Source: Campylobacter sp. CNRCH_2014_0184h (GTDB lineage: Bacteria; Campylobacterota; Campylobacteria; Campylobacterales; Campylobacteraceae). Taken from it: a stretch of DNA of 64,000 nucleotides. The DNA lies in assembly GCF_025772985.1 (NCBI RefSeq), contig NZ_JAKMTB010000003.1, forward strand, positions 62,001 to 126,000, read 5' to 3'. Below are positions 36,064 through 44,819 of this stretch, piece after piece. The notes beneath the pieces are model-generated. The model ran no database searches and was not told the origin of the DNA. It saw only the letters and a list, made by a program, of their open reading frames with translations. Within the stretch, counting starts at the first letter, position 1. Each line of letters opens with the position of its first letter. Both the position numbers and the translations under genes were made by a program.

Positions 36064-36195
36064 TTAACAATTTTATTACAAAATAAAAATATTTATGCTT
36101 AAAAAAAGATTATTTTTTTAAAAATAAGAATTTTATAATCATTTTTTAAATAATGATAATTTTTATCGTTTAATTTTATTTTAATAATATAGGAA

Positions 36196-36227
36196 TATAA
36201 TTTATCAAATAATAAAAATTATTATTT
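36196..36227 (+). promoter_or_regulatory. katA promoter with PerR/Fur-like operator over the start site
   Basis: TATAAT at 36196-36201 is followed by a perfect inverted repeat, AAATAATAA-AAA-TTATTATTT (36207-36227), which would cover the transcription start. AAGGAG and the katA ATG follow. katA repression by PerR is established in C. jejuni; that this repeat is the PerR site is inference from shape and place. Confidence 0.68.
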
Positions 36228-36241
36228 AAAAAGGAGACACA

Positions 36242-37666
36242 ATGAAAAAACTAACAAATGATTTTGGAAATATCATAGCTGATAATCAAAATTCTCTAAG
36301 TGCAGGTGCTAAAGGTCCACTTTTAATGCAAGATTATATTTTGCTTGAAAAACTTGCTCATCAAAATAGAGAAAGAATTCCAGAAAGAACAGTACATGCA
36401 AAAGGAAGTGGTGCTTATGGAAAACTTAAAATCACAAAAGATATCTCTCAATATACCAAAGCAAAAGTTTTACAGCTTGGAGAAAATACACCTTTATTTA
36501 TAAGATTTTCAACCGTTGCAGGTGAAGCAGGTGCAGCTGATGCAGAAAGAGATGTAAGAGGTTTTGCTATTAAATTTTATACTAAAGAAGGAAATTGGGA
36601 TTTAGTAGGTAATAATACTCCGACATTTTTTATAAGAGATGCATATAAATTTCCTGATTTTATCCATACTCAAAAAAGAGATCCAAGAACTCATTTAAGA
36701 AGTAATAATGCTGCATGGGATTTTTGGAGCCTTTGTCCTGAAAGCTTACACCAAGTTACTATTTTAATGAGTGATAGGGGAATTCCTGCAAGTTATCGTC
36801 ATATGCATGGTTTTGGAAGTCACACTTATAGTTTAATTAATGATAAAAATGAAAGATTTTGGGTGAAATTTCATTTTAAAACCAAGCAAGGTATTAAAAA
36901 TTTAACCAACGAAGAAGCGGCGAATTTAATAGCAAATGATAGAGAAAGTCATCAAAGAGATTTATATGAGGCTATTGAAAAAGGAGATTTTCCAAAATGG
37001 ACTTTCCAAATTCAAGTTTTAAAAGAAGATGAAGCAGAAAAATTAGGTTTTAATCCTTTTGATTTAACTAAAGTTTGGCCACATAGCATTGTGTCTTTAA
37101 TAGAAGTAGGTGAATTAGTACTTAATAAAAATGTACAAAATTACTTTAATGAAGTAGAACAAGCTGCATTTAGTCCAAGCAATATCGTTCCTGGTATTGG
37201 TTTTAGTCCTGATAAAATGTTGCAAGCTAGAATCTTTTCTTATCCTGATGCACACAGATATCGCATAGGAACAAATTATCATTTATTGCCAGTTAATCGT
37301 GCAAAAAGTGAAGTAAATACTTATAATGTAGCAGGAGCTATGAATTTTGACACTTATAAAAATGGCGCAGCTTACTATGAGCCAAATAGTTATGATGATA
37401 GTCCAAAAGAAGATAAAAGCTATCTTGAGCCTGACTTAGCACTTGAAGGTAGTGCGCAAAGATATGCTCCACTTGATGATGATTTTTATACTCAACCAAG
37501 AGCTTTGTTTGATATAATGAACCAAGATCAAAAAGAGCAGTTATTTAAAAATATAGCAACTTCTATGAGCGGGGTTGATGAAAAAATTATTGCTAGAGCA
37601 TTAAGTCATTTTGAAAAAATTTCAAGTGAATATGCAAATGGTGTTAAAAAAGCTTTGAAAATGTAA
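36242..37666 (+). CDS. katA: Catalase KatA
   Basis: Haem catalase that breaks down hydrogen peroxide. The 474-residue small-subunit type shows the catalytic His in [16 protein letters not shown] (near residue 54), [15 protein letters not shown], the Asn in [10 protein letters not shown], and the proximal haem Tyr in [14 protein letters not shown] near residue 335. An AAGGAG site precedes the ATG. It is followed by a stem-loop and the ankyrin gene whose C. jejuni counterpart helps deliver haem to KatA. Confidence 0.97.
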   Translation: MKKLTNDFGNIIADNQNSLSAGAKGPLLMQDYILLEKLAHQNRERIPERTVHAKGSGAYGKLKITKDISQYTKAKVLQLGENTPLFIRFSTVAGEAGAADAERDVRGFAIKFYTKEGNWDLVGNNTPTFFIRDAYKFPDFIHTQKRDPRTHLRSNNAAWDFWSLCPESLHQVTILMSDRGIPASYRHMHGFGSHTYSLINDKNERFWVKFHFKTKQGIKNLTNEEAANLIANDRESHQRDLYEAIEKGDFPKWTFQIQVLKEDEAEKLGFNPFDLTKVWPHSIVSLIEVGELVLNKNVQNYFNEVEQAAFSPSNIVPGIGFSPDKMLQARIFSYPDAHRYRIGTNYHLLPVNRAKSEVNTYNVAGAMNFDTYKNGAAYYEPNSYDDSPKEDKSYLEPDLALEGSAQRYAPLDDDFYTQPRALFDIMNQDQKEQLFKNIATSMSGVDEKIIARALSHFEKISSEYANGVKKALKM

Positions 37667-37673
37667 TTTTTAC

Positions 37674-37694
37674 TTGCCACTTTAAAAGTGGCAA
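37674..37694 (+). terminator. Stem-loop between katA and the ankyrin gene
   Basis: TTGCCACTT / AAGTGGCAA, nine perfect pairs around TAA, eight bases after the katA stop. It is followed by ACTAAAG rather than a T-run, so it may be an mRNA-stabilising or partial terminator that lowers ankyrin-gene expression relative to katA. Confidence 0.55.
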
Positions 37695-37718
37695 ACTAAA
37701 GATTATAAAAGGAAAAAT

Positions 37719-38189
37719 ATGTTTAGCAACGAAGAAGAAAAAAGAATTCAAGAACTTTGTACTATGGCTTTTGATTATGCAAGAAAAAATGATTTGCAAA
37801 ATTTAAAGATTATGATAGAAGCAGGTTTGAGTGTGAATTTAAAAAATCATAAAGGCGATAGTCTTTTAATGCTTGCAAGTTATCATAATGCTTATGAATG
37901 TGCTAAGTTTTTACTAGAAAATAATGCTAGGGTAGATGAGAAAAATGACAGAGGACAAACTCCATTAGCAGGGGTGTGTTTTAAAGGATATTTGCCTATG
38001 TGTAAGCTTTTGGTAGAATATGGGGCAAATATTGATGAAAACAACGGTCTTGGTATGACACCTTTTACTTTTGCACTAATGTTTGGACATAGAGATATAG
38101 TAGAGTTTTTAACAAAGCATTCTAAAAAAAGTTTTCTTAAAAAAATAGCTTTTGCTGTATTAAAAATTTTTAAAAGAAAGAAAAGTTAA
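37719..38189 (+). CDS. Ankyrin-repeat protein, KatA haem-trafficking partner
   Basis: A 156-residue protein with three to four ankyrin repeats (about 18-130): recognisable units are GDSLLMLASYHNAYECAKFLLENNA, GQTPLAGVCFKGYLPMCKLLVEYGA and GMTPFTFALMFGHRDIVEFL. The C-terminal 22 residues are strongly basic (FLKKIAFAVLKIFKRKK). The C. jejuni homologue Cj1386 binds haem and is needed for full KatA activity. The gene lies 52 bases after katA behind a stem-loop, with an AAAGGAAAAAT ribosome site. Confidence 0.92.
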   Translation: MFSNEEEKRIQELCTMAFDYARKNDLQNLKIMIEAGLSVNLKNHKGDSLLMLASYHNAYECAKFLLENNARVDEKNDRGQTPLAGVCFKGYLPMCKLLVEYGANIDENNGLGMTPFTFALMFGHRDIVEFLTKHSKKSFLKKIAFAVLKIFKRKKS

Positions 38190-38249
38190 ACTCTTTGAAA
38201 AAATAAAAATTATAAAATTATCCTTTTATTTGTAAATAGAAGGATAAAT

Positions 38250-39653
38250 ATGTCACAAAAAGCAGAGAAATTATGGGGTGGACGTTTTGATTTGCCTACA
38301 AATAAATTAGTTGAAGAATACACTGCTTCATTATTAGTTGAGCCAAGACTTGCTCCTTTTGATATACAAGGAAGTATAATTCATTGCACTATGCTTGCAA
38401 AACAAGGCATTATAAAAGAAGATGAAGCAAAAACTATCATCAAGGGTTTAGAACAAGTTAGAGAAGAAATTCAAAATGGAACCTTTGTTTTTGATATAGC
38501 TGATGAGGATATTCATATGGCTGTAGAAAAAAGAATGACGCAAATTGTAGGCCCAGTAGGTGGAAAGCTTCACACTGCAAGAAGTAGAAATGATCAAACT
38601 ACGCTTGATTCAAAAATGCATATGAGAGCCATTATAAAAGAAATTTTAAATCAAATTATTGCTTTGCAAGAAGAGATTATAAATCAAGCTCAAAAAAATA
38701 TCAAAGCTATTATGCCAGGTTATACACATTTACAAACTGGTCAACCGGTGCTTTTTTCACATTGGATTATGGCATATTTTTGGATGTTAAGTAGGGATTA
38801 TTCTCGTTTTGAAGATTTATATAAAAGAATGGATGAGTGTCCTTTAGGAGCAGCTGCGCTTGGTGGAACCACATTTAATATAGACAGACATTTTTGTGCC
38901 AAAGAACTAGGTTTTGCAAAACCAACAGAAAATAGCATTGATAGCGTTAGTGATAGAGATCATATGGTTGAATTTACTTCTGTGGCTGCAATGTGCTTTA
39001 TGCACCTTAGTCGTTTTTGTGAAGAGCTTATACTTTTTTCAAGTCAAGATTTTAAATTTATAGAATTAAGTGATGATTTTTGTACCGGCTCAAGCATAAT
39101 GCCTCAAAAGAAAAATCCTGATGTGGCTGAAAAAATGCGTGGTAAGACAGGTAGAATGTATGGCAATGTTATGGCAATGCTAACTATTATGAAAGGTATT
39201 CCACTAGCTTATAATACTGACATGAGTGAAGATAAGGCTCAAGTTTATGATTCTATGGATACTCTAATGGCAAGTTTGAAAATTATAACTCCTATGATAG
39301 AAAAAATGCAAGTAAATGCTAATAATACAAGAGCAGCAGCTGCAAAAGGCTTTTCAAATGCTACGGATATGGCTGATTATTTAGTAAGAAAAAATATACC
39401 ATTTAGAGAAGCTCATAGTATAGTTGGCGGGGCTGTGAATTATTGTATTAAACATAACAAAATGCTTGAAGAACTTAGCATGGAGGAATTTCATCAATTT
39501 AATGAAAATATCCAAGAAGATATTTATGAGGCAATTGCTTTAGAAACTTGTATAGACGCAAGAGTATCTTATGGTGGTACAGGAACTAAAGTGGTATTAG
39601 AGCAAATTAAACATGCAAAAGAGCTTTTGGAGCAATATAAGGCACAAGATTAA
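38250..39653 (+). CDS. argH: Argininosuccinate lyase
   Basis: Splits argininosuccinate into arginine and fumarate. The 467-residue protein begins KLWGGRF, has HTARSRNDQ near residue 108, GYTHLQTGQPV with the catalytic-region His near 157, and the superfamily signature GSSIMPQKKNPD near 276. The last base of the stop overlaps the ATG of a Dcu-type C4-dicarboxylate transporter, so the enzyme and a carrier for its product fumarate are translationally coupled. In C. jejuni argH lies elsewhere (Cj0931c) as far as I recall. Confidence 0.96.
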   Translation: MSQKAEKLWGGRFDLPTNKLVEEYTASLLVEPRLAPFDIQGSIIHCTMLAKQGIIKEDEAKTIIKGLEQVREEIQNGTFVFDIADEDIHMAVEKRMTQIVGPVGGKLHTARSRNDQTTLDSKMHMRAIIKEILNQIIALQEEIINQAQKNIKAIMPGYTHLQTGQPVLFSHWIMAYFWMLSRDYSRFEDLYKRMDECPLGAAALGGTTFNIDRHFCAKELGFAKPTENSIDSVSDRDHMVEFTSVAAMCFMHLSRFCEELILFSSQDFKFIELSDDFCTGSSIMPQKKNPDVAEKMRGKTGRMYGNVMAMLTIMKGIPLAYNTDMSEDKAQVYDSMDTLMASLKIITPMIEKMQVNANNTRAAAAKGFSNATDMADYLVRKNIPFREAHSIVGGAVNYCIKHNKMLEELSMEEFHQFNENIQEDIYEAIALETCIDARVSYGGTGTKVVLEQIKHAKELLEQYKAQD

Positions 39654-40984
39654 TGGATGTTATTTTTATATTAGAATTTTTCATCATTTTTTCTATGATA
39701 GCCATAGGTGGTAGATATGGCGGTATAGGACTTGGGGTTGCAGGTGGGCTTGGTATGTGTATTTTGGTTTTGGTCTTTGGTATGCAACCAGCTTCACTTC
39801 CTGTGAGTGTTGTGTTTATTATACTTGCTGTGATTACTTGTGTGAGTGTTTTACAAAGCGCAGGTGGGCTTGATTTACTAGTAAAAATAGCAGAGAAAAT
39901 TCTAAAGAAAAAACCTCAAGCTATTGTTTTTATGGGACCTTTGATTAGCTCTGCTTTTACGATTTTTTGCGGTACTACTTATGTGGCTTTTTCTATTTAT
40001 CCAGTGATTGCTGAAGTGGCAGCTGATGCTAAAATTCGCCCCGAAAGAGCGCTTTCGGTTTCAGTTGTAGCAGCAGGTATTGGTGTTATAGCTTCACCTA
40101 TGAGTGCAGCTACTGCTGCTATGGTGGCTGTTTTAGCTTTTAGTGGTACAACAATAGTGCAAATTTTAATGGTAAGTTTGCCAGCCTTTTTTATAGGTGT
40201 GTTTCTTGCTTGTTTGAGTGTTTTAAAAAGAGGAAAAGAGCTTGAGCAAGATGAGGAATTTCAAAAAAGAGTAAGAGCAGGAGAATATCATTTTTTAAGT
40301 GAAGATTTGCAAAATAAAGATAGCGAACATGATCCTATGGCTAGAAGGTCTTTGTATATTTTTGCTTTAGGGATTTTAACTATTATTTTCTTTGGAACTT
40401 TTACGAATTTATTGCCTCATTATGAGCTTGCAAATGGTAAAATAGAAAGACTTTCTACTCCAAATTTAATCCAAATGATCATGCTTGCAACGGCTTGTTT
40501 GATTATGCTTTTTGCTAAAGTTCCTGCTAATAAGCTTGGTGAAGCTTCGGTATTTAGATCAGGACTTATAGGAGTTGTAGGGGTTTTTGGTATAGCTTGG
40601 ATGACAGGAACATTTTTTGAAACTTATAAGCCTTTATTTAGTGATTCTTTATCGCATATTGTAGAGGATTATCCGTATTTATTTGGGGTGGCTTTATTTG
40701 CCTTTTCTATGGTGATTTTTTCTCCTTCAGCAACAGTGGCTGCTTTGATGCCTTTGGGTGTGAGTTTGGGAATTCCTCCTCAAATTCTTATTGTGCTTTA
40801 TCCTTGTGTGAGTGGAGATTTTATAGTGCCAGGAGCTAATCAAATAGCATGTGTGGCTTTTGATAGAACAGGCACAACAAAAATAGGTAAATTCGTGATC
40901 AATCACTCTTATTTAAGACCAGGTTTTGTTTTGATTATTAGTGCGACTATTGCAGGTTATTTTATCTCTAAGCTTGTATTTTAG
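39653..40984 (+). CDS. Anaerobic C4-dicarboxylate transporter (DcuA/DcuB family)
   Basis: A 443-residue inner-membrane carrier with about ten to twelve helices. Members exchange fumarate, malate, aspartate and succinate during fumarate respiration. The N-terminal block GGRYGGIGLGVAGGLG and the conserved VSVLQSAGGLDLLVKIAEK, FCGTTYVAFSIYPVIAEVA and SPMSAATAAMVAVLA are typical of DcuA/DcuB. DcuA versus DcuB cannot be settled by eye. It starts inside the argH stop and ends two bases before the convergent regulator. Confidence 0.93.
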   Translation: MDVIFILEFFIIFSMIAIGGRYGGIGLGVAGGLGMCILVLVFGMQPASLPVSVVFIILAVITCVSVLQSAGGLDLLVKIAEKILKKKPQAIVFMGPLISSAFTIFCGTTYVAFSIYPVIAEVAADAKIRPERALSVSVVAAGIGVIASPMSAATAAMVAVLAFSGTTIVQILMVSLPAFFIGVFLACLSVLKRGKELEQDEEFQKRVRAGEYHFLSEDLQNKDSEHDPMARRSLYIFALGILTIIFFGTFTNLLPHYELANGKIERLSTPNLIQMIMLATACLIMLFAKVPANKLGEASVFRSGLIGVVGVFGIAWMTGTFFETYKPLFSDSLSHIVEDYPYLFGVALFAFSMVIFSPSATVAALMPLGVSLGIPPQILIVLYPCVSGDFIVPGANQIACVAFDRTGTTKIGKFVINHSYLRPGFVLIISATIAGYFISKLVF

Positions 40985-40985
40985 C

Positions 40986-41660
40986 TTAGAGATTGTTTTT
41001 AAGTTTTTGTAAATACCTATAGACACTAGGTTCTGATATATTAAGCGACTTAGCAACTATAGGTATGCTTCCTTTGATGTTAAAAATTCCTTTTGAATGA
41101 AGCTTTTTAATAATCTCATCTTTTTGCTCAGTGCTTAAGCTATATCCTGAATTTAAATATTTTAAGTCTATGTTTTCAGCTAAAATATCTTCTATAGAAT
41201 GGCTAAGTGTTTCTATATTACTCACATTGTGTAAATTTACATTGTTTTGATTATGAATATCTAACAAATCACTAAAATCATTGATTTTTTCAAGTTCTAT
41301 GATTTTGCTAATAGCATTTCTAAGCTCTGTGGTATCGTGATTTATACATAAAATTCCCACGATTTTATTTTGATTTTTAATGAAAAAAGTTGATCCAGTA
41401 ACGATCTTAGACTTTCCAACCTTTGCTTTATAATCACATAAAAAATCTTTGTTTAAATACTCTTTTTCTTGTACAAGCTCACTTGCAAAAGAAGTTAATG
41501 GAGAATTAATGGTTCTTCCACTAATGTGGTTATTTGCAATGGCTGCAATATATGAACCCTCAGGTGCAATCACATGAAAAACTATTTCATATTGATCCCC
41601 AAGCACCTGTCCTAAAAACTGAGTAAGTTTGATAAATAATTCTTTTTGTTGCTCATCCAT
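40986..41660 (-). CDS. YheO/DauR-type transcriptional regulator (paralogue 2, next to ridA)
   Basis: A 224-residue paralogue of the regulator at 35359. It shares the segments NNHISGRTINSPLT, VTGSTFFIK, ILCINHDTTELR and the C-terminal NIKGSIPIVAKSLNISEPSVYRYLQKL helix-turn-helix. The linker between PAS and helix-turn-helix (about 125-165) differs. It is divergent from the ridA operon across 167 bases, so it most likely regulates that operon. In C. jejuni only one such gene lies in this position, between the ankyrin gene and ridA, so a duplication or relocation separates the two here. Confidence 0.88.
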   Translation of the reverse strand: MDEQQKELFIKLTQFLGQVLGDQYEIVFHVIAPEGSYIAAIANNHISGRTINSPLTSFASELVQEKEYLNKDFLCDYKAKVGKSKIVTGSTFFIKNQNKIVGILCINHDTTELRNAISKIIELEKINDFSDLLDIHNQNNVNLHNVSNIETLSHSIEDILAENIDLKYLNSGYSLSTEQKDEIIKKLHSKGIFNIKGSIPIVAKSLNISEPSVYRYLQKLKNNL

Positions 41661-41713
41661 GATCTAGACCTTTTTGTTGTTTTTTGTTATTTTACATAAT
41701 ATTTTCATCAAAG

Positions 41714-41732
41714 TTGTTAATAATTATAACAA
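41714..41732. promoter_or_regulatory. Inverted repeat, candidate operator of the ridA-side regulator
   Basis: TTGTTA and TAACAA flank seven bases, in the spacer between the YheO-type regulator (start 41660) and ridA. It lies 54 bases upstream of the regulator's start and 32 bases before the TTGACA box of the ridA side. Function inferred from position only. Confidence 0.4.
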
Positions 41733-41763
41733 TAAAAAAAATTATTATTATGATAAAAAAATA

Positions 41764-41795
41764 TTGACAATTTATTATTATGATGATAATATTAT
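41764..41795 (+). promoter_or_regulatory. Promoter of the ridA-prpD operon
   Basis: TTGACA (41764-41769) is followed 15 to 20 bases later by GATAAT (41785-41790) or TATTAT (41790-41795). A full -35 box is uncommon in Campylobacter, which suggests a fairly strong promoter. AAGGAG and the ridA ATG follow at 41818-41830. An AT-rich ATTATTATGATGATAAT stretch overlaps it and could bind a Fur-family repressor. Confidence 0.6.
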
Positions 41796-41827
41796 ATTAT
41801 GATTTCATTTAAACACAAGGAGTATAC

Positions 41828-42190
41828 ATGGCAAATTATCCAAAGGCTATAGGACCATATTCAGCTTATAGAGAAGCTAATGGTTTGTTATTTATTTCAG
41901 GACAACTTCCTATTAATCCAGAAAGTGGAAATATAGAAAGTGAAGATGTAAAAGAACAAACAAGACAATCATTGTTAAATATTAAGGCTATATTAGAAGA
42001 AAATAATCTTTATTTTAATAATGTAGTTAAAACAACTTGCTTTTTAGCAAATATTGATGATTTTGTGGCTTTCAATGAGGTTTATTCTGAATTTTTCGCA
42101 GCTCCATATCCTGCAAGAAGTGCTTTTGCGGTAAAAGATCTTCCTAAGGGTGCTAAAGTGGAGATAGAGGTTATTGCTCATAAAGGATAG
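41828..42190 (+). CDS. ridA: RidA-family enamine/imine deaminase
   Basis: Hydrolyses reactive enamine/imine intermediates released by PLP-dependent lyases and dehydratases. The 120-residue protein has IGPYSAYREANGLLFISGQLPI, the QTRQSLLNIKAILEE helix, and PYPARSAFAVKDLPKGAKVEIE with the key Arg near residue 104. It begins a five-gene operon and is followed after three bases by a DcuC-type carrier. The PLP enzyme encoded two genes on (MetC-like) makes just the kind of enamine intermediate RidA removes. Matches C. jejuni Cj1388. Confidence 0.95.
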   Translation: MANYPKAIGPYSAYREANGLLFISGQLPINPESGNIESEDVKEQTRQSLLNIKAILEENNLYFNNVVKTTCFLANIDDFVAFNEVYSEFFAAPYPARSAFAVKDLPKGAKVEIEVIAHKG

Positions 42191-42193
42191 AGC

Positions 42194-43633
42194 ATGTTGG
42201 GTTTATTTTTTGCAGGATGTTCTGTATTTTTACTTGTATTTATGCTCTATAAAAAAATCAACGCTCATATGGCGTTGCTTTTAAGTGGTTTATTCTTGCT
42301 AGCTTTAGCAGGAATTTTTGGACTTTCTCCTATTATTAGTGAAAAGCAATCTTTACATTTAGGTCTTTTTGATATTTTCCAAGTAGTAAATACCAAAATG
42401 TCAAGTACTTTAGCAGGTCTTGGACTTACTTTGATGTGTATAGCAGGATTTTCTGCTTATATGGATCATGTGGGTGCAAGTTATGCTTTATTTAAAGTAT
42501 TTGAAAGACCTTTAAAGGCAGTAAAATCACCTTATATTTTATTGCTAGTTTCATATTTTGTAATCCAGTTTTTAGTGCTTTTTATACCTTCACATGCAGG
42601 TTTAGCACTTTTGCTTATGGTTACAATGTATCCTATTTTAGTGCGCTCAGGTGTTTCTAAACTTTCTGCACTTTCAATTATTGCTATTTGTCAATACATT
42701 GACCATGGCCCAGGTAGTGGTAATGTTATTTTGGCCGCAAAAACAGCTGAAATTGATCCTGCGGTATATTTTGTGCATTATCAGCTTCCTACAACTGTGC
42801 CTATTATCATAGCAGTAGGTATTGCGATTTATTTTTGCTCAAAATATTTTGATAAAAAAGAAAATTTCACATTTAACCGCGATGATGTTGAAAAAGAATT
42901 AGCAGAACATGATGGCAAAAGTGAAGAGCTTAAAAAGCCACCTAGAATTTATGCGATTTTACCTATTATACCTTTAGTGTTAATTTTGGGCTTTAGTAGT
43001 GTATTAGATAGCATTATGGTGCTAATGGGGCTTACCACTATGGAAGAGGTTAAAGCAGCTTCATCTACTGCTATTAGAATGAATGTACCAGTTGCTATGA
43101 TGATTTCAACCTTTATAGCGATTATTTTTGAAATCATTCGTTATAGAAGTTTGATTGATACTTTAAATTCTATCATGGTATTTTTCAAAGGTATGGGACA
43201 TTTGTTTGTAATCACAGTTTCTTTGATCGTTTGTGGACAAGTTTTTGCAAGCGGACTTTTATCAGTTGGCTTTGTGGATACTTTAATAGGTTTTGCAAAA
43301 GATGCAGGTTTTGGAGTGCTTGCTATTATTATAGCAGTTTCTATTTTGCTTGCTGTATGTGCATTTTTAATGGGTTCAGGAAATGCAGCATTTTTCTCTT
43401 TTGCGCCACTTATCCCAAATATAGCAAAATCTTTTGGCGTTGATACCATAGCTATGATAGCACCTATTCAAATCATGACAGGTTTTGGTAGATGTGTTTC
43501 ACCTATTGCACCTGCTATTTTGGCGATTTCAGCTATGGCTAAAGTAAATCCATTACAAGTTGTAAAAAGAACGGCTATTCCTATGCTTGTAGCTGCTATT
43601 GTTAATGTGATTATGACTTATATTTATCTATAA
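42194..43633 (+). CDS. DcuC-family C4-dicarboxylate transporter
   Basis: A 479-residue membrane protein with 12 or so helices, of the DcuC family (anaerobic succinate efflux or fumarate-succinate exchange). Conserved parts include AGFSAYMDHVGASYALFKV, FIPSHAGLALLLM, CQYIDHGPGSGNVILAA, and the C-terminal MGSGNAAFFSFAPLIP and GFGRCVSPIAPAIL. It corresponds to C. jejuni Cj1389, which is annotated as broken there in the reference strain; here it reads through intact. Position between ridA and metC suggests it handles the substrate or the fumarate/succinate product of the operon. Confidence 0.9.
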   Translation: MLGLFFAGCSVFLLVFMLYKKINAHMALLLSGLFLLALAGIFGLSPIISEKQSLHLGLFDIFQVVNTKMSSTLAGLGLTLMCIAGFSAYMDHVGASYALFKVFERPLKAVKSPYILLLVSYFVIQFLVLFIPSHAGLALLLMVTMYPILVRSGVSKLSALSIIAICQYIDHGPGSGNVILAAKTAEIDPAVYFVHYQLPTTVPIIIAVGIAIYFCSKYFDKKENFTFNRDDVEKELAEHDGKSEELKKPPRIYAILPIIPLVLILGFSSVLDSIMVLMGLTTMEEVKAASSTAIRMNVPVAMMISTFIAIIFEIIRYRSLIDTLNSIMVFFKGMGHLFVITVSLIVCGQVFASGLLSVGFVDTLIGFAKDAGFGVLAIIIAVSILLAVCAFLMGSGNAAFFSFAPLIPNIAKSFGVDTIAMIAPIQIMTGFGRCVSPIAPAILAISAMAKVNPLQVVKRTAIPMLVAAIVNVIMTYIYL

Positions 43634-43646
43634 AAAGGAGTACAAA

Positions 43647-44816
43647 ATGAACAACAAAACTAAATTAATCCATCTAGGAAGAGGCGATCAAAATGCTGAA
43701 GTAAGATCAGTTAATCCAACCCTAATGCGTGCATCAACTATACTTTTTAAAGATCATGCAACTTGGCAAAAATACCGCGAGCTAAGAAAAACAGATCGTG
43801 TTTTAAGTTATGGCGCTAGAGGAACAGCTACAAATTTTGAACTTGAAAAACTAATTTGTGCACTTGAAGGAGGCCATAGAGCGCAACTTTTCCCAACAGG
43901 ACTTGCAGCGCTAGCTATGGTGCTTTTAAATTATGCTAGCAAAGATGCTCATTTTTTAATCACTGATGCTATTTATGGACCTGTTAGAACAATTTGTGAT
44001 TTATTTTTAACTAAAATGGGTGTAGAAATTGACTTTTTAAAAGCTGATGCTTCTGATGTAGAAGAAAAAATCAAACCAAACACAAAATTAATCCTTTGTG
44101 AAAGCCCAGGTTCTATACTTTATGAAATCATAGACTTGCCAAAACTTTGTGAAATTGCACACAAACATAACATACCAGTAGCGATTGATAATACTTATTC
44201 AAGCGGGTATTTTTTAAATCCGCTTGAGCTTGGCGTGGATATTTCAGTGATTGCCGCAACTAAGTACTTAAGTGGGCATTCAGATGTTACTATGGGTATA
44301 GTGGTAATTAATGAAAAAGAATGGAAAAATTTTGACAAATTGCCAGAAGCTTTAGGATTTACTACAAGTCCTGATGATGCTTATTTAGTGCTTCGTGGTA
44401 TGAGAACTTTAGATGTAAGAATGAAAGCTCATGAAAAAAGTGCAGATGAGGTAGTAGAGTTTTTACAAAGTAGAAAAGAAGTTAAAACAATTTTTTATCC
44501 AAAATTAAAAACCCATCCAAACCATGAAGTTTTTATGCGCGATCATAAAGGTGCTAATGGTATGGTAACGATTGAATTTGCAGATGGTATTTCAAAAGAA
44601 CAAGCCATTGAGTTTGTAGATAATTTAGAGTATTTTTCAATCGGTGCAAGCTGGGGTGGATATGAGAGTTTAGCTACTGTTACTACTCCACCAAGAACGG
44701 CAACAGATTGGAGTGCTAGAGGGCCTTTTGTGAGATTTCATATAGGTCTTGAAGATAGTAAGGATTTGATTGCTGATTTAAAACAAGCATTTGAAAAAAT
44801 AAATTTTAAAGGATAA
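43647..44816 (+). CDS. metC: Cystathionine beta-lyase-like PLP enzyme (MetC)
   Basis: A 389-residue fold-type I PLP enzyme of the cystathionine gamma-synthase/beta-lyase family. PLP-lysine lies in VIAATKYLSGHSDVTMG near residue 209; YGARGTATNFELEKLI and FPTGLAALAMVL give the substrate/PLP pocket; SIGASWGGYESLA is typical of beta-lyases. It would release pyruvate, ammonia and a thiol from a cysteine thioether. It lies 13 bases after dcuC and three before the fumarate-lyase gene. In C. jejuni the equivalent region is split or disrupted; here it is intact. Confidence 0.92.
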   Translation: MNNKTKLIHLGRGDQNAEVRSVNPTLMRASTILFKDHATWQKYRELRKTDRVLSYGARGTATNFELEKLICALEGGHRAQLFPTGLAALAMVLLNYASKDAHFLITDAIYGPVRTICDLFLTKMGVEIDFLKADASDVEEKIKPNTKLILCESPGSILYEIIDLPKLCEIAHKHNIPVAIDNTYSSGYFLNPLELGVDISVIAATKYLSGHSDVTMGIVVINEKEWKNFDKLPEALGFTTSPDDAYLVLRGMRTLDVRMKAHEKSADEVVEFLQSRKEVKTIFYPKLKTHPNHEVFMRDHKGANGMVTIEFADGISKEQAIEFVDNLEYFSIGASWGGYESLATVTTPPRTATDWSARGPFVRFHIGLEDSKDLIADLKQAFEKINFKG

Positions 44817-44819
44817 AAC

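Noticed and set aside
39653..40984. Assigning dcuA or dcuB specifically
   Set aside because: Family motifs are shared, and length and by-eye similarity do not separate the two.
43141..43449. 102-codon minus-strand open frame inside dcuC
   Set aside because: Shadow of a well-supported transporter gene; no ribosome site and no recognisable protein features.
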